Positions 9,156 through 17,242 of a stretch of 64,000 bases of DNA are shown here, in pieces. The DNA is from Bacteroides finegoldii DSM 17565 (lineage in GTDB: Bacteria > Bacteroidota > Bacteroidia > Bacteroidales > Bacteroidaceae), in assembly GCF_000156195.1 (NCBI RefSeq), contig NZ_GG688322.1, forward strand, positions 62,001 through 126,000, in the 5' to 3' direction. Position numbers and translations under genes: made by a program. A model generated the notes under the pieces. It ran no database searches. It was given only the letters and a program-made list of their open reading frames with translations, and was not told the DNA's origin. Each line of letters begins with the position of its first letter. Positions within the stretch are counted from its first letter, which is position 1.

Positions 9156-9756
9156 TGAAGTTATCCGGATTGCAATTGCTGAGACTTCTGTAATTATCCG
9201 TGGCGGACTGACTGCTGCGTTGAAGCGTCTTCCTAATGTGAAAGTGCAACCTATAGAGTTGCTTTCTATCGAGGCTCTGCATGACTGTGTCCGGACGCAG
9301 TGTCCTGATATGCTGATTGTCAATCCGGCTTTCGGTGATTATTTCGATATAGGTAAGTTCCGAGAGGAAACGTCCGGTAAGAAGATACGGGTGATAGCAT
9401 TGGTCACTTCTTTTGTAGATGCCTCCTTGTTGAGCAAATATGATGAGTCTATTTCTATATTTGATGATTTGGAGAGATTGTCTAAGAAAATCTCCGGTTT
9501 GCTGAATGTTCCTTCTGAGGAAGAAGATTTGGAAAATCAGGATGCGCTCAGCCAGCGGGAAAAGGAAATCGTCATCTGTGTGGTAAAAGGAATGACAAAT
9601 AAAGAAATAGCGGAAAAGCTGTTTTTATCTATTCATACGGTTATCACGCATCGGAGAAATATTAGCAAAAAATTGCAAATACATAGTGCGGCGGGTTTGA
9701 CTATTTATGCTATTGTAAATAAGTTGGTTACGCTGAATGATGTGAAGGGCTTATAG
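9145..9756 (+). CDS. LuxR/NarL-type regulator with a degenerate receiver domain
   Basis: 203 residues. The C-terminal HTH is clear (LSQREKEIVICVVKGMTNKE, then IHTVITHRRNISKKL, about residues 135-195). The N-terminal domain (about 5-120) has the receiver pattern, but key residues are missing: the acidic pair is AE (residues 12-13), the phospho-acceptor position is N60 (LIVNPAF instead of a D), and no conserved Lys is seen before the last helix. Phosphorylation by a histidine kinase is therefore unlikely. The gene starts 11 nt inside the hemerythrin-like gene, so the two are probably translationally coupled; I infer that the di-iron partner or its ligand may control the regulator. Confidence 0.85.
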   Translation: MKNNEVIRIAIAETSVIIRGGLTAALKRLPNVKVQPIELLSIEALHDCVRTQCPDMLIVNPAFGDYFDIGKFREETSGKKIRVIALVTSFVDASLLSKYDESISIFDDLERLSKKISGLLNVPSEEEDLENQDALSQREKEIVICVVKGMTNKEIAEKLFLSIHTVITHRRNISKKLQIHSAAGLTIYAIVNKLVTLNDVKGL

Positions 9757-9786
9757 CAAGGAAAAGTGTTATAAAATATAAAACCG

Positions 9787-9817
9787 TTTGCGCACACGGA
9801 AATTATTCGTACCTTTG
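9787..9817 (+). promoter_or_regulatory. Consensus Bacteroides promoter driving the candidate small RNA
   Basis: -33 TTTG at 9787-9790 and -7 TACCTTTG at 9810-9817, separated by 19 nt. It is one of the best promoter matches in the window, yet no protein gene follows on this strand for kilobases. Transcription would start near 9824. Confidence 0.75.
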
Positions 9818-10003
9818 CAATGCAATTGGGAAATTGCTGTTAGTTTATAAGGTAAAAGAAAAAATGTAAGGTATTAGATTAAGTAAAGATTTAAGGTATT
9901 AAAATTTTTATTCAATAGGAAAGTTTTTATAGTTAGGTAAAAAGGATAACAATAGGTAAAGACGTTTTAGAGGTAAAAAAGAAGATTAGTTTTCAGGAAA
10001 AAA

Positions 10004-10039
10004 ATGAGGTACTATGGAAAAGCCTTTTGGCTTTTCTGA
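10004..10039 (+). CDS. Possible 11-residue micro-ORF in the candidate RNA
   Basis: ATG at 10004 to TGA at 10037-10039 encodes MRYYGKAFWLF, rich in aromatic residues. It is preceded by purine-rich sequence (CAGGAAAAAA) that could act as a ribosome site, and its codons overlap the 10017-10036 hairpin. It may be chance. Confidence 0.2.
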   Translation: MRYYGKAFWLF

Positions 10040-10047
10040 TGCGGTGG

Positions 10048-10086
10048 CGAGTGATTCTATAAAAAAAGAATTAACTCGTTTTTTTT
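10048..10086 (+). terminator. Intrinsic terminator of the candidate RNA
   Basis: CGAGTGATTC (10048-10057) pairs with GAATTAACTCG (10068-10078) with a single bulged A, followed by eight T (10079-10086). Confidence 0.8.
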
Positions 10087-10142
10087 ATTGCTTGTGAATA
10101 AAACGGCAAAATATTGGGGCAGTAGATATTTCGGGTCAGTAT

Positions 10143-10178
10143 AAAAACAAAATCCCGACGAAATCACTTCGGCAGGAT
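10143..10178 (-). terminator. Terminator of the glycan operon
   Basis: On the minus strand ATCCTGCCGAA pairs with TTCGTCGGGAT (one mismatch, one wobble), followed by TTTTGTTTTT. It ends the unit that includes the acyltransferase. Confidence 0.75.
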
Positions 10179-10313
10179 CCTATTTCATTTTTACTTAAAT
10201 GTGGCTACGTAATAAAATTATGACTAATTAATTCAATTCTGATACTGCAAAGATAGTGTATCTCAATATATGTCACAATCCCCTATATAAGGTATATTGC
10301 GTAGCTATTCTCA

Positions 10314-10961
10314 TTATTTATAGTTATTGATGGCTGATTTTTCTACTTTTTCCCATTCATTTGTTTCAAAATCATATGATTTGATAACTTTTGCGGGGCA
10401 ACCGGCACATATCGAATAGGGAGGGACGGAATGAGTGACTATACTTCCGGCAGCTACAACACAATGTTTTCCTAAAGTCACTCCCGGGAGAATGACTGAA
10501 TTGGCGCCTACCCATACATCATCCTCAATAACAACCGCTTGTGTGCTGACACCCTGTTCGTCAATTCTCTTTTCCACATTTTCATAATTATGATTGAGTC
10601 CTGTGACGGTTACATTCTGAGCAAGGTTGACGTGGTTGCCGATAGCGGCCGGACCAATGATTGTATTTCTTAATCCGATTCGTGTATAATCTCCGATGGT
10701 CAAGTCGCCGACTGCATTGTTGAGGCAGGAAAAATCCTCAACAACGGAATATCTTCCTAAGGAGAATCGGTTGAAGGGAGGGAGATCTTTGCGAACGCTT
10801 CGATAAATCACGGAGCCTTTACCTCGTTTAAGATATACGTAACCGAAGATACGTATCCACCAGTTAGGACGCGTTTTGACAGGATGCATGATGAATCGGT
10901 GAACGGCCTGTTTTAAACCGGAGTTTTCTTTAATTCGCTGCTTAAGTGTTTTTTTCTCCAT
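10314..10961 (-). CDS. Hexapeptide-repeat (left-handed beta-helix) acyltransferase
   Basis: 215 residues from ATG at 10961 ([13 protein letters not shown]). Hexapeptide repeats ([40 protein letters not shown]) and the CAGCPAKVI ending place it with WcaF/WbbJ-like O-acetyltransferases that modify polysaccharide sugars; GLNHNYEN probably carries the catalytic His. A longer in-frame start at 11054 would overlap the upstream gene by more than 140 nt; the chosen one overlaps by 49 nt. Last gene of the glycan operon, directly before its terminator. The acceptor sugar is unknown. Confidence 0.85.
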   Translation of the reverse strand: MEKKTLKQRIKENSGLKQAVHRFIMHPVKTRPNWWIRIFGYVYLKRGKGSVIYRSVRKDLPPFNRFSLGRYSVVEDFSCLNNAVGDLTIGDYTRIGLRNTIIGPAAIGNHVNLAQNVTVTGLNHNYENVEKRIDEQGVSTQAVVIEDDVWVGANSVILPGVTLGKHCVVAAGSIVTHSVPPYSICAGCPAKVIKSYDFETNEWEKVEKSAINNYK

Positions 10962-11863
10962 ATTGAGTGTTTTTTCTTCTTTTTGTCTTCTACCAGATAA
11001 TCCGGAATCGCCAGACTGTATACAATGAATAAACCGAATAATATGCTCCACCATCCAAATGATGACGTCCAGTTATATGCTGTCATCAGTAAAGCATAGA
11101 TACCGACGAAGATGCACAATTTCAGCGGAGAGGGTATCAATAGCTGCATAATCCGATTAAGGAAACTCCAGTTCCCTTCTAATAGAGAGGGGAGCAAATA
11201 AGAGATCATTTTTCGGGGGCGTTTCCGATAAGGAGAGGTCGGATAGGATTCGCAGTAAACAATGGCTTCCGGCAGATAGTCGATATATATGTTCTGTCGA
11301 AGTAACTTCCGTTCGATATTGGTTTTGGAACTTTTCAGGTTTTTCTGTAACCATGCCAGATCAATAGCCATATTGGTTCCAAGCAAATTGGATGATAACC
11401 CGAATTGCGTATTGCCTGCCCTGTGCAGGCTGTTTTTTATTTCATCACGCATCACTCGAAATTTGAAACGAAATCCCTTGCAGCCTTTTACGAGTGTATG
11501 TAGCTGGATTGCCTGTATTCCGGCATCATAAGCGTCATAAATCTTGTCCAACAGTTGTGGGGACAGAGTGCGGGCAGTATCAGGCAGGATAAGAGCCAAG
11601 TCGTAATGTTCTTTGTCTAAACTGATGATACCTTGATATAGATCGTTGTATGTGATGAATTCGTAGGGTGATTCTTTCCCATATAAATCGGGAAGGGGAC
11701 TGCTTTCACGAATAAGGATGGCGCAGCGATATTTTTTTTGAGCTTTAGGGTATGTGATATGTCTGAAATGTGAAGCGGTGGATAATACAAAAAAATATAG
11801 AAACAGAATCCCTGTAAGGAAGAATGCCAGATCATCTATTATGTAGATATAAGAGTCCATCAC
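10913..11863 (-). CDS. GT2-like membrane glycosyltransferase, degenerate catalytic motifs
   Basis: 316 residues: an N-terminal membrane helix (about 8-30), a cytoplasmic domain (about 45-225) and two C-terminal hydrophobic segments (about 240-285), the layout of membrane GT2 enzymes. [20 protein letters not shown] followed by [10 protein letters not shown] resembles the GT2 stretch that normally holds the DxD motif, but only PDT is present. [11 protein letters not shown] matches the later GT2 region that usually reads GTxxxxR. It may be an unusual transferase or an inactive partner of the neighbouring sugar-phosphate transferase. It sits 10 nt after that gene and overlaps the acyltransferase gene. 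Confidence 0.55.
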   Translation of the reverse strand: MMDSYIYIIDDLAFFLTGILFLYFFVLSTASHFRHITYPKAQKKYRCAILIRESSPLPDLYGKESPYEFITYNDLYQGIISLDKEHYDLALILPDTARTLSPQLLDKIYDAYDAGIQAIQLHTLVKGCKGFRFKFRVMRDEIKNSLHRAGNTQFGLSSNLLGTNMAIDLAWLQKNLKSSKTNIERKLLRQNIYIDYLPEAIVYCESYPTSPYRKRPRKMISYLLPSLLEGNWSFLNRIMQLLIPSPLKLCIFVGIYALLMTAYNWTSSFGWWSILFGLFIVYSLAIPDYLVEDKKKKKHSIWRKKHLSSELKKTPV

Positions 11864-11873
11864 TTAAGGGAAG

Positions 11874-13037
11874 TTATACGTTCTCTTTTTGAATAAATGC
11901 AGTAACTGTCTTTAGAATAATCTTTATATCCAGCCAGAAAGAAAAAGTTTTGGCATAAATGATATCCAATTGTTTACGTTCTTCAGCGGAAAGTTTGCCT
12001 GCTTCACCTCTTTTCTCTACCTGCCATAGACCAGTTAGCCCGGCAGGACCTATGAAGCGGTCGATGTGTTCGTCACTAGTCAGTAGTTCGGCTTCATAGA
12101 GTGGGAGAGGTCGATTGCCGACTATCGACATATCCCCTTTTAAGATATTAAAAAGCTGCGGTAACTCGTCGATACTGTATTTGCGGATAAAGCGTCCTAT
12201 CTTTGTTATTCTCGGATCATTTTCCAGTTTAACAAAAGCATTGCTTTTCTCTTTGGATTTTTTGTGAATATAATCTTCTTCGGAGATAACGAAATCATCG
12301 GATACTAAAAGAATTTCTTCTTCATCGCCTTCTTCATTCATGTCTGTATCGATGTCTTCTCCCCATATATCGGGCTCCTCTTCTTCCTGCTGGTATTGGT
12401 TAAGAGCATTGAAATCTTTCAGATGCTTGTCCGCGTCAGTATACATGGAACGGAATTTGAGAAAATCAAATATCTGATAGTTGCTTCCGACTCGTTTGGA
12501 TTTATAGATGACTGCTCCTTTACTTTCCAAGCGAATGGCTAATGCAGTAAATATCAAAAGAGGGGAAAGACATAATATAGCCATTCCCGAAAATAATATA
12601 TCAAAGATTCGTTTCCATAAAGGTAACTGGAAAGCTTTGATATTTTGTGCCTTGAGCTGGAGATCTTTTATTTTCTGCTCCTTGCGGCGTTTGAGAAAAG
12701 TTGATAAGTCTGTTAAGGCTTCATGAGTCATTTCAAATTTAATGGTATTGTTGATTCCGGCTTTCAGATATTGTGCCGCTTCTTCTTTAGACAACGAATC
12801 CATAACAAGTACCATGTAAAGTCCCGGATATTTCTTGCGCATATACCGGACATCTGCAATATCTTTGGAGAGGTCTACTTGTTCAAAAAATAGAGCTATA
12901 TCATATTTTTCACGTATTTTGTCTACTGCTTTAATAGCTTTGCTACAATTTGGCACAGCATAAAATACCCCTACATTTAATTTGGAAAACAACTCTATCG
13001 TCTTGCTATCTCTACCTATATAAATAAAATATTGCAT
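11874..13037 (-). CDS. Polyprenyl-phosphate sugar-1-phosphate transferase with an N-terminal receiver-like domain
   Basis: 387 residues. Residues 1-115 show receiver-like alternation of strands and helices but lack the phospho-acceptor Asp (ALFFEQ where D is expected), so this is a pseudo-receiver. A re-entrant/membrane helix (about 143-168) opens the bacterial sugar transferase domain, with FDFLKFRSMYTDAD, the catalytic Asp-Glu pair in SIDELPQLFN (290-291), MSIVGNRPLP and GPAGLTGLWQVEKRG. Such enzymes start glycan assembly by moving a sugar phosphate onto undecaprenyl phosphate at the inner membrane. A strongly acidic insert (about 217-258, EEEEPDIWGEDIDTD) interrupts the domain. The gene follows a CheY-like gene by 14 nt, suggesting regulated glycan initiation. 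Confidence 0.85.
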   Translation of the reverse strand: MQYFIYIGRDSKTIELFSKLNVGVFYAVPNCSKAIKAVDKIREKYDIALFFEQVDLSKDIADVRYMRKKYPGLYMVLVMDSLSKEEAAQYLKAGINNTIKFEMTHEALTDLSTFLKRRKEQKIKDLQLKAQNIKAFQLPLWKRIFDILFSGMAILCLSPLLIFTALAIRLESKGAVIYKSKRVGSNYQIFDFLKFRSMYTDADKHLKDFNALNQYQQEEEEPDIWGEDIDTDMNEEGDEEEILLVSDDFVISEEDYIHKKSKEKSNAFVKLENDPRITKIGRFIRKYSIDELPQLFNILKGDMSIVGNRPLPLYEAELLTSDEHIDRFIGPAGLTGLWQVEKRGEAGKLSAEERKQLDIIYAKTFSFWLDIKIILKTVTAFIQKENV

Positions 13038-13051
13038 GTAGCAGCCTGGTA

Positions 13052-13417
13052 TTAGTCAATAATCTTTTTGATTCGGACTTTGAGTTCCAATGGGTTGAAT
13101 GGCTTTAATATGTAGTCTTCCGCGCCTTCTTCCAATAGTCTGATTCTTTCCGTCGTGCTTTCCTCACTGGATAACATGACAATAGGGATTGACTTGAATA
13201 ATTCATTATTTTTCATGTATCTTAAGAACTCGTCTCCTGTCATGAGAGGCATGCGGATATCCGATATGATAAGATCGGGTATATTGCCCTCGTTCAGCCA
13301 TTCGATAGCTTTGATAGGATCTTCCCGATAGGTAAAATCATAATCTTTTCCTAAGTATACACTGGCTACTTTTCCAATTGTCGCTTTATCGTCGACTAGT
13401 AATATTTTCTTTTTCAT
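13052..13417 (-). CDS. CheY-like single-domain response regulator
   Basis: 121 residues, receiver only. All conserved residues are present: acidic pair D9-D10 (LLVDDK), phospho-acceptor D53 (ISDIRMP), S83-S84 (MLSSEE) and K105 (LKPFNP). No output domain and no kinase nearby. First gene of the operon, 14 nt before the transferase with a pseudo-receiver; I infer a phosphorylation-dependent contact with that enzyme or another operon member. Confidence 0.9.
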   Translation of the reverse strand: MKKKILLVDDKATIGKVASVYLGKDYDFTYREDPIKAIEWLNEGNIPDLIISDIRMPLMTGDEFLRYMKNNELFKSIPIVMLSSEESTTERIRLLEEGAEDYILKPFNPLELKVRIKKIID

Positions 13418-13496
13418 ACGAATAGACCTTTCTGTCGCTTGTTTTGTTATCAGGTTTATAGATAAGTTTGTTGTTACATAAAATTTACAAGTAGTG

Positions 13497-13504
13497 CAAA
13501 TATA
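13497..13504 (-). promoter_or_regulatory. -7 box for the glycan operon
   Basis: TATATTTG on the minus strand, about 80 nt upstream of the CheY-like gene. No good -33 box seen. Confidence 0.4.
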
Positions 13505-13574
13505 AATATTATTTTAGAATAACACCTATATTTAAACAAATAAAATCAAATAAGTATGATAATAGGCTTCTATT

Positions 13575-14615
13575 TCAAACTTTAGTGATTTCTCCTATCA
13601 GACAAGAGTTCATTTTGTACCGAATGTCTTGGTTGGATAATCCGTGTCCCAGCAGAAACATCAGTTTCGTAATGGCGCATTCGGGGGTACTGTCATATCC
13701 GCTGATAACACCGGCTTCCAAAAGATGCATTCCTGTTTCATAACGTCCCATTTCCACAGCTCCGGACGCGCATTGGGTAATGTTGACAATGATGATTCCA
13801 CGTTCTGTCGCTTCCTTTAGCTGGCGGATAAACCATTCTTTTTGCGGTGCATTTCCCGATCCGAAAGTCTTCATTACGACAGCCTTCAGTCCCGGAACAT
13901 GAAGGAGAGAGGTCACGATACTTTCTTGAATGCCGGGAAAGAGCGTCAGAATAACGACATTGGTATCAAATAAATAATGTGGCTTTAACGGTTTTGTCGG
14001 ATCGGGTTTGCGAATCAAGTTAGGCTCATATTTGATATGGATGCCTACCCGTGCTAATGGTGGGTAGTTGAAAGAACGAAATGCGTTGAAGTTTTCCGCA
14101 TTGATTTTGGTTGTACGGTTGCCACGCATCAAATGATTTTCAAAAAATATGCAAACCTCAGGAACGATGGCTGTTCCGTCCGAGTTCTTGGCGGCAGCGA
14201 TTTCAATGGCTGTGATAAGGTTTTCTTTTCCATCCGTCCGTAAAGTCCCGATAGGAAGCTGTGAACCTGTGAGGATGACAGGCTTGCTTAGGTTTTCGAG
14301 CATAAAACTTAATGCGGAAGCTGTGTAAGCCATAGTGTCCGTTCCGTGAAGAATGACAAAGCCATCGAAATAGTCGTAATTATAATTGATAATCTTTACC
14401 AGTTTTGCCCAGTAAGCAGGTTCCATATCCGAAGAGTCGAGAGGTGGTTCGAATTGATAGGAAGAGATGCGGTAGTTGAATCTTTTTAATTCGGGTACAT
14501 GCTTGAGTAGATGATCGAAGTTAAAGTTTTCTAAGGCACCAGTTTCCGGATTTTCTATCATTCCGATCGTTCCACCCGTGTAAATTAACAAAACGGAAGG
14601 GGTCTCTGCTCTCAT
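13575..14615 (-). CDS. ansA: Type I (cytoplasmic) L-asparaginase
   Basis: 346 residues without a signal peptide. Two threonine active-site motifs are visible: VLLIYTGGTIGMIEN at the N-terminus and FVILHGTDTMAYTASAL near residue 95. It hydrolyses L-asparagine to aspartate and ammonia. Transcribed alone, with a -7 box 29 nt upstream. Confidence 0.93.
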   Translation of the reverse strand: MRAETPSVLLIYTGGTIGMIENPETGALENFNFDHLLKHVPELKRFNYRISSYQFEPPLDSSDMEPAYWAKLVKIINYNYDYFDGFVILHGTDTMAYTASALSFMLENLSKPVILTGSQLPIGTLRTDGKENLITAIEIAAAKNSDGTAIVPEVCIFFENHLMRGNRTTKINAENFNAFRSFNYPPLARVGIHIKYEPNLIRKPDPTKPLKPHYLFDTNVVILTLFPGIQESIVTSLLHVPGLKAVVMKTFGSGNAPQKEWFIRQLKEATERGIIIVNITQCASGAVEMGRYETGMHLLEAGVISGYDSTPECAITKLMFLLGHGLSNQDIRYKMNSCLIGEITKV

Positions 14616-14643
14616 AATTGTTGAACTACTGTTAAAATATTGG

Positions 14644-14651
14644 CAAAGATA
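14644..14651 (-). promoter_or_regulatory. -7 box for asparaginase
   Basis: TATCTTTG on the minus strand, 28 nt before the ansA start codon. Confidence 0.55.
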
Positions 14652-14725
14652 TGAAATAATTGTGATTTATGATTGATGAGTTTTCGAATAATTTTGTGGA
14701 TTCCTCATTTGTATGAATAAGTTGT

Positions 14726-14789
14726 GGCGGGAAATCTAAAAAAGATGGTTGCTTCTTTTAGATTTCCCGCCATCTTTTTATAAAAGATG
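14726..14789 (-). terminator. Stack of overlapping hairpins after trpA
   Basis: Three palindromes share sequence: GGCGGGAAATCTAAAA (14726-14741) with 14756-14771, AAAAAGATGG (14739-14748) with 14770-14779, and CATCTTTT (14771-14778) with AAAAGATG (14782-14789). They cannot all form at once. Most likely the 3' end of the trp operon. Confidence 0.6.
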
Positions 14790-14850
14790 TAGGCAAAGCG
14801 TGAGAGAGGATTTAACGACTCAGAGTAAACTGCTGATCCACATCAATAAA

Positions 14851-15621
14851 TCATTTCAACCCAGCTTTTAATTTGAGTATTGCTTTCTCCGGATCTTTTT
14901 CTTCTTCAAGCAAAGTAACGAATCTGCTGCCTATGATTGCTCCGGAGGCGTGTTCGCAAGCAGCTTGAAAAGTCGCTTTATTGGAGATTCCGAACCCTAC
15001 CATTAGCGGATTGTTGAGGTGCATATTCTCTATTTTTTTGAAATAGGCCCGCTTCTGCTCATTGAAATCCTGTTGTGCTCCGGTGGTTGCCGCTGATGAA
15101 ACCATATAGATAAAACCATCCGTATGAGCATCGATTTCCCGCACGCGTTCTTCGCTGGTCTCCGGGGTAATAAGCATAATCACCTTGATACCATATCGTT
15201 CGGCGATGATTCGGTATTGTTCCTGGTAATCACGGAAAGGGAGATCAGGGATAATGACGCCGTCGATACCACATTCTACACATCTACGGCAGAAATTTTC
15301 AAATCCGAATTGCATGATCGGATTTAAGTATCCCATTAATATCAATGGAATTTTTACATCCTTTCGAATATCCCGTAGTTGTTCAAAAAGAAGTTTTAAA
15401 GACATACCGTTGCGTAAAGATTGAGTAGCGGCATTCTGAATGACAATGCCGTCCGCCATCGGGTCGCTGAAAGGGATTCCGATTTCGATCATGTCGACTC
15501 CGTTTTTTTCGAGAGTACGGATTACGTGAGCAGTACCTTCTAAAGTAGGATCACCGGCGCAGAAATAGATAGAAAGTATGTCTTTCTTATCGCTATTGAA
15601 AAGTTGATTGATTCTATTCAT
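14851..15621 (-). CDS. trpA: Tryptophan synthase alpha subunit
   Basis: 256 residues, TIM barrel. The catalytic Glu lies in MIEIGIPFSDPMADG and the Asp in GVIIPDLPFRD; SAATTGAQ and MVGFGISN line the indole-glycerol-phosphate site. It cleaves indole-3-glycerol phosphate and passes indole to TrpB. Last gene of the operon, 18 nt after trpF. Confidence 0.96.
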   Translation of the reverse strand: MNRINQLFNSDKKDILSIYFCAGDPTLEGTAHVIRTLEKNGVDMIEIGIPFSDPMADGIVIQNAATQSLRNGMSLKLLFEQLRDIRKDVKIPLILMGYLNPIMQFGFENFCRRCVECGIDGVIIPDLPFRDYQEQYRIIAERYGIKVIMLITPETSEERVREIDAHTDGFIYMVSSAATTGAQQDFNEQKRAYFKKIENMHLNNPLMVGFGISNKATFQAACEHASGAIIGSRFVTLLEEEKDPEKAILKLKAGLK

Positions 15622-15639
15622 GATTATTGAGTTTTTTAA

Positions 15640-16263
15640 TTATGATTTTAATTCATTTAGGAATGTTCGGATCCGGTCTGTATCTTTCTTTCCGGGTTTC
15701 ACTTCAAAACGACTATTGAGGTCGTATCCGGCAAGGAGGGGATGGCTGAATCCCTTGAGAGAATGGGTGCTGCAGGAATGGATTCCTCCGCTTAATATAA
15801 AAGGTACGTGTCCTTTGTATGTATGCAATATATTCCAGTCAAATTGATTCCCCGAACCGCCATATTGTTCGCATTTAGTGTCGAACAGGAAAAAATCGCA
15901 AGCTTTTTCATATTCATATACCTTTGTCAAGTCTTTGGGTAGGGCTATCGAAAATGCTTTGATGATTTTCAGTCTCCTCTCTTGTAGTGACCGGCAATAT
16001 TCCGGTGATTCCGTCCCATGCAGTTGTACATAGTCAAGCCCAAAACGGTCAGCATACATACTGACTGTCGGCTTATCTGCATTTACAAATACTCCGACAC
16101 GCTTGGCGTGAATAGGAAGATAAGCGGGAAGTTCATAGATATATCTCGGAGATTTGGGATAAAAAATAAATCCCAGCATATCAATACCTTCGAGCGCTTC
16201 TACGTCCCGTATGTTTTCTGCTTCACACATTCCGCAAACTTTGATGATTTTTCCGTTGATCAT
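15640..16263 (-). CDS. trpF: Phosphoribosylanthranilate isomerase
   Basis: 207 residues. IIKVCGMCEAENI carries the catalytic Cys (KxCG) and FFLFDTKCEQYGGSG the Asp and phosphate loop; FILSGGIH is the second phosphate-binding turn. It performs the Amadori rearrangement of phosphoribosylanthranilate. It stands apart from trpC, not fused as in enterics. Confidence 0.95.
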   Translation of the reverse strand: MINGKIIKVCGMCEAENIRDVEALEGIDMLGFIFYPKSPRYIYELPAYLPIHAKRVGVFVNADKPTVSMYADRFGLDYVQLHGTESPEYCRSLQERRLKIIKAFSIALPKDLTKVYEYEKACDFFLFDTKCEQYGGSGNQFDWNILHTYKGHVPFILSGGIHSCSTHSLKGFSHPLLAGYDLNSRFEVKPGKKDTDRIRTFLNELKS

Positions 16264-16289
16264 AGGGTTGTCTGTTTTTAGGCGATTGG

Positions 16290-17072
16290 TTATTGCATTG
16301 CTTGCAGGAAATTCTGTAAGGTTTCTCCCGGATGTTCCGTTTTCATCAATGTCTCGCCGATCAGGAATCCGCGAAATCCGGCTGTCCGAAGGCGTTTCAC
16401 TATTTCAGGATTGGAGATGCCACTTTCTGATACCAATACAGAATCTTGGGGGAGTTGTTCGGCGAGACGGAAAGAGTTTTCCACATCCGTAAAGAAAGTT
16501 CCTAAATTACGGTTGTTAACGCCTATCATATCTATTTTCTTATTGATATATGATAGTTCTTCAGTGTTGTGAATTTCCAATAAGACCTCCAAACCCAGCG
16601 AGTGGGCTTTCTCTGCCAGTTCATTGCACTTTTCCAGTTCTAGTGCGGCTGCGATGAGAAGTACGGCATCTGCACCGACAATTTTAGCTTGGTAAAGCTG
16701 GTATTCGTCAATGATGAAGTCTTTTCTAAGAATGGGAATTTCCACCAAAGGGCGTGCGGCGCGGATATCTTTCAGGCTTCCTCCGAAAAACTTCTTATCA
16801 GTAAGGATGGAAAGGGCGGAGGCACCTGCCGCTGCATAGGAGGGAACGATCTCTTCCGGACGCGCTTCTTCTTGTATCCATCCTTTGGAAGGAGAGCGTC
16901 GCTTGAACTCGGCGATGATTCCTGATGCGGAAGAGGCTAATGCTTGCTTCATAGAGCGGGGAGTCGGAGATTCGCTAATACCTTCCTGTAATTGTTCGAT
17001 AGAAATAGCCCGCTTTTGCAGGTCAACTTCAAATCGTTTGTTTGCTATAATCTCGGATAATATATCTTTCAT
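16290..17072 (-). CDS. trpC: Indole-3-glycerol phosphate synthase
   Basis: 260 residues from ATG at 17072 (MKDILSEIIANKRFEVDLQK). Catalytic elements: IIAEFKRRSPSKGWI, LSILTDKKFFGG, PILRKDFIIDEYQ, VLLEIHNTEEL and VSESGISN. It closes the indole ring. Upstream in-frame codons to 17180 run into the inverted repeat of the trpD-trpC gap and do not look coding, so the shorter start is used. Confidence 0.95.
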   Translation of the reverse strand: MKDILSEIIANKRFEVDLQKRAISIEQLQEGISESPTPRSMKQALASSASGIIAEFKRRSPSKGWIQEEARPEEIVPSYAAAGASALSILTDKKFFGGSLKDIRAARPLVEIPILRKDFIIDEYQLYQAKIVGADAVLLIAAALELEKCNELAEKAHSLGLEVLLEIHNTEELSYINKKIDMIGVNNRNLGTFFTDVENSFRLAEQLPQDSVLVSESGISNPEIVKRLRTAGFRGFLIGETLMKTEHPGETLQNFLQAMQ

Positions 17073-17109
17073 CAGTTCGTTGGTTTTTATATTTATGATC
17101 AGACTTATT

Positions 17110-17239
17110 GATTTATGATTAGACGATTTACGATGCACGATTGATATCACTTTTGAAATCATAAACACATGTACACGCACGGATCTTTTTTTGTAATACT
17201 AACTTCAATCGTACATTGTAAATTGTCTAATCGTAAATC
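17110..17239. repeat. 35-bp imperfect inverted repeat in the trpD-trpC gap
   Basis: Arms 17110-17144 and 17205-17239 match at 31 of 35 positions and flank a 60-nt centre. The arms use the same vocabulary (CGTAAAT, AATTGTC, CAATCG) as the repeats at 43295-43409 and 50217-50330. Confidence 0.75.
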
Positions 17240-17242
17240 AAA

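Larger units (their letters stand above)
9824..10086 (+). ncRNA. Candidate small RNA, about 260 nt
   Basis: A complete unit: consensus promoter at 9787-9817, intrinsic terminator at 10048-10086, no ORF longer than 11 codons. The 5' end can form a small hairpin (GCAATT 9822-9827 with AATTGC 9832-9837). The body (9848-10010) is purine-rich, poorly structured and carries about nine copies of AGGTA or AGGAA spaced roughly 12-24 nt apart. A perfect hairpin (GAAAAGCC, loop TTTT, GGCTTTTC, 10017-10036) precedes the terminator. I recognise no known family; it does not have the long rod of 6S RNA or the tRNA-like end of tmRNA. It fills the 557-nt gap between the LuxR gene and the acyltransferase, together with a minus-strand terminator at 10143-10178. 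Confidence 0.6.

Noticed and set aside
9824..10086. 6S RNA or tmRNA
   Set aside because: No long rod with a central bubble, no tRNA-like acceptor end or tag reading frame could be drawn.
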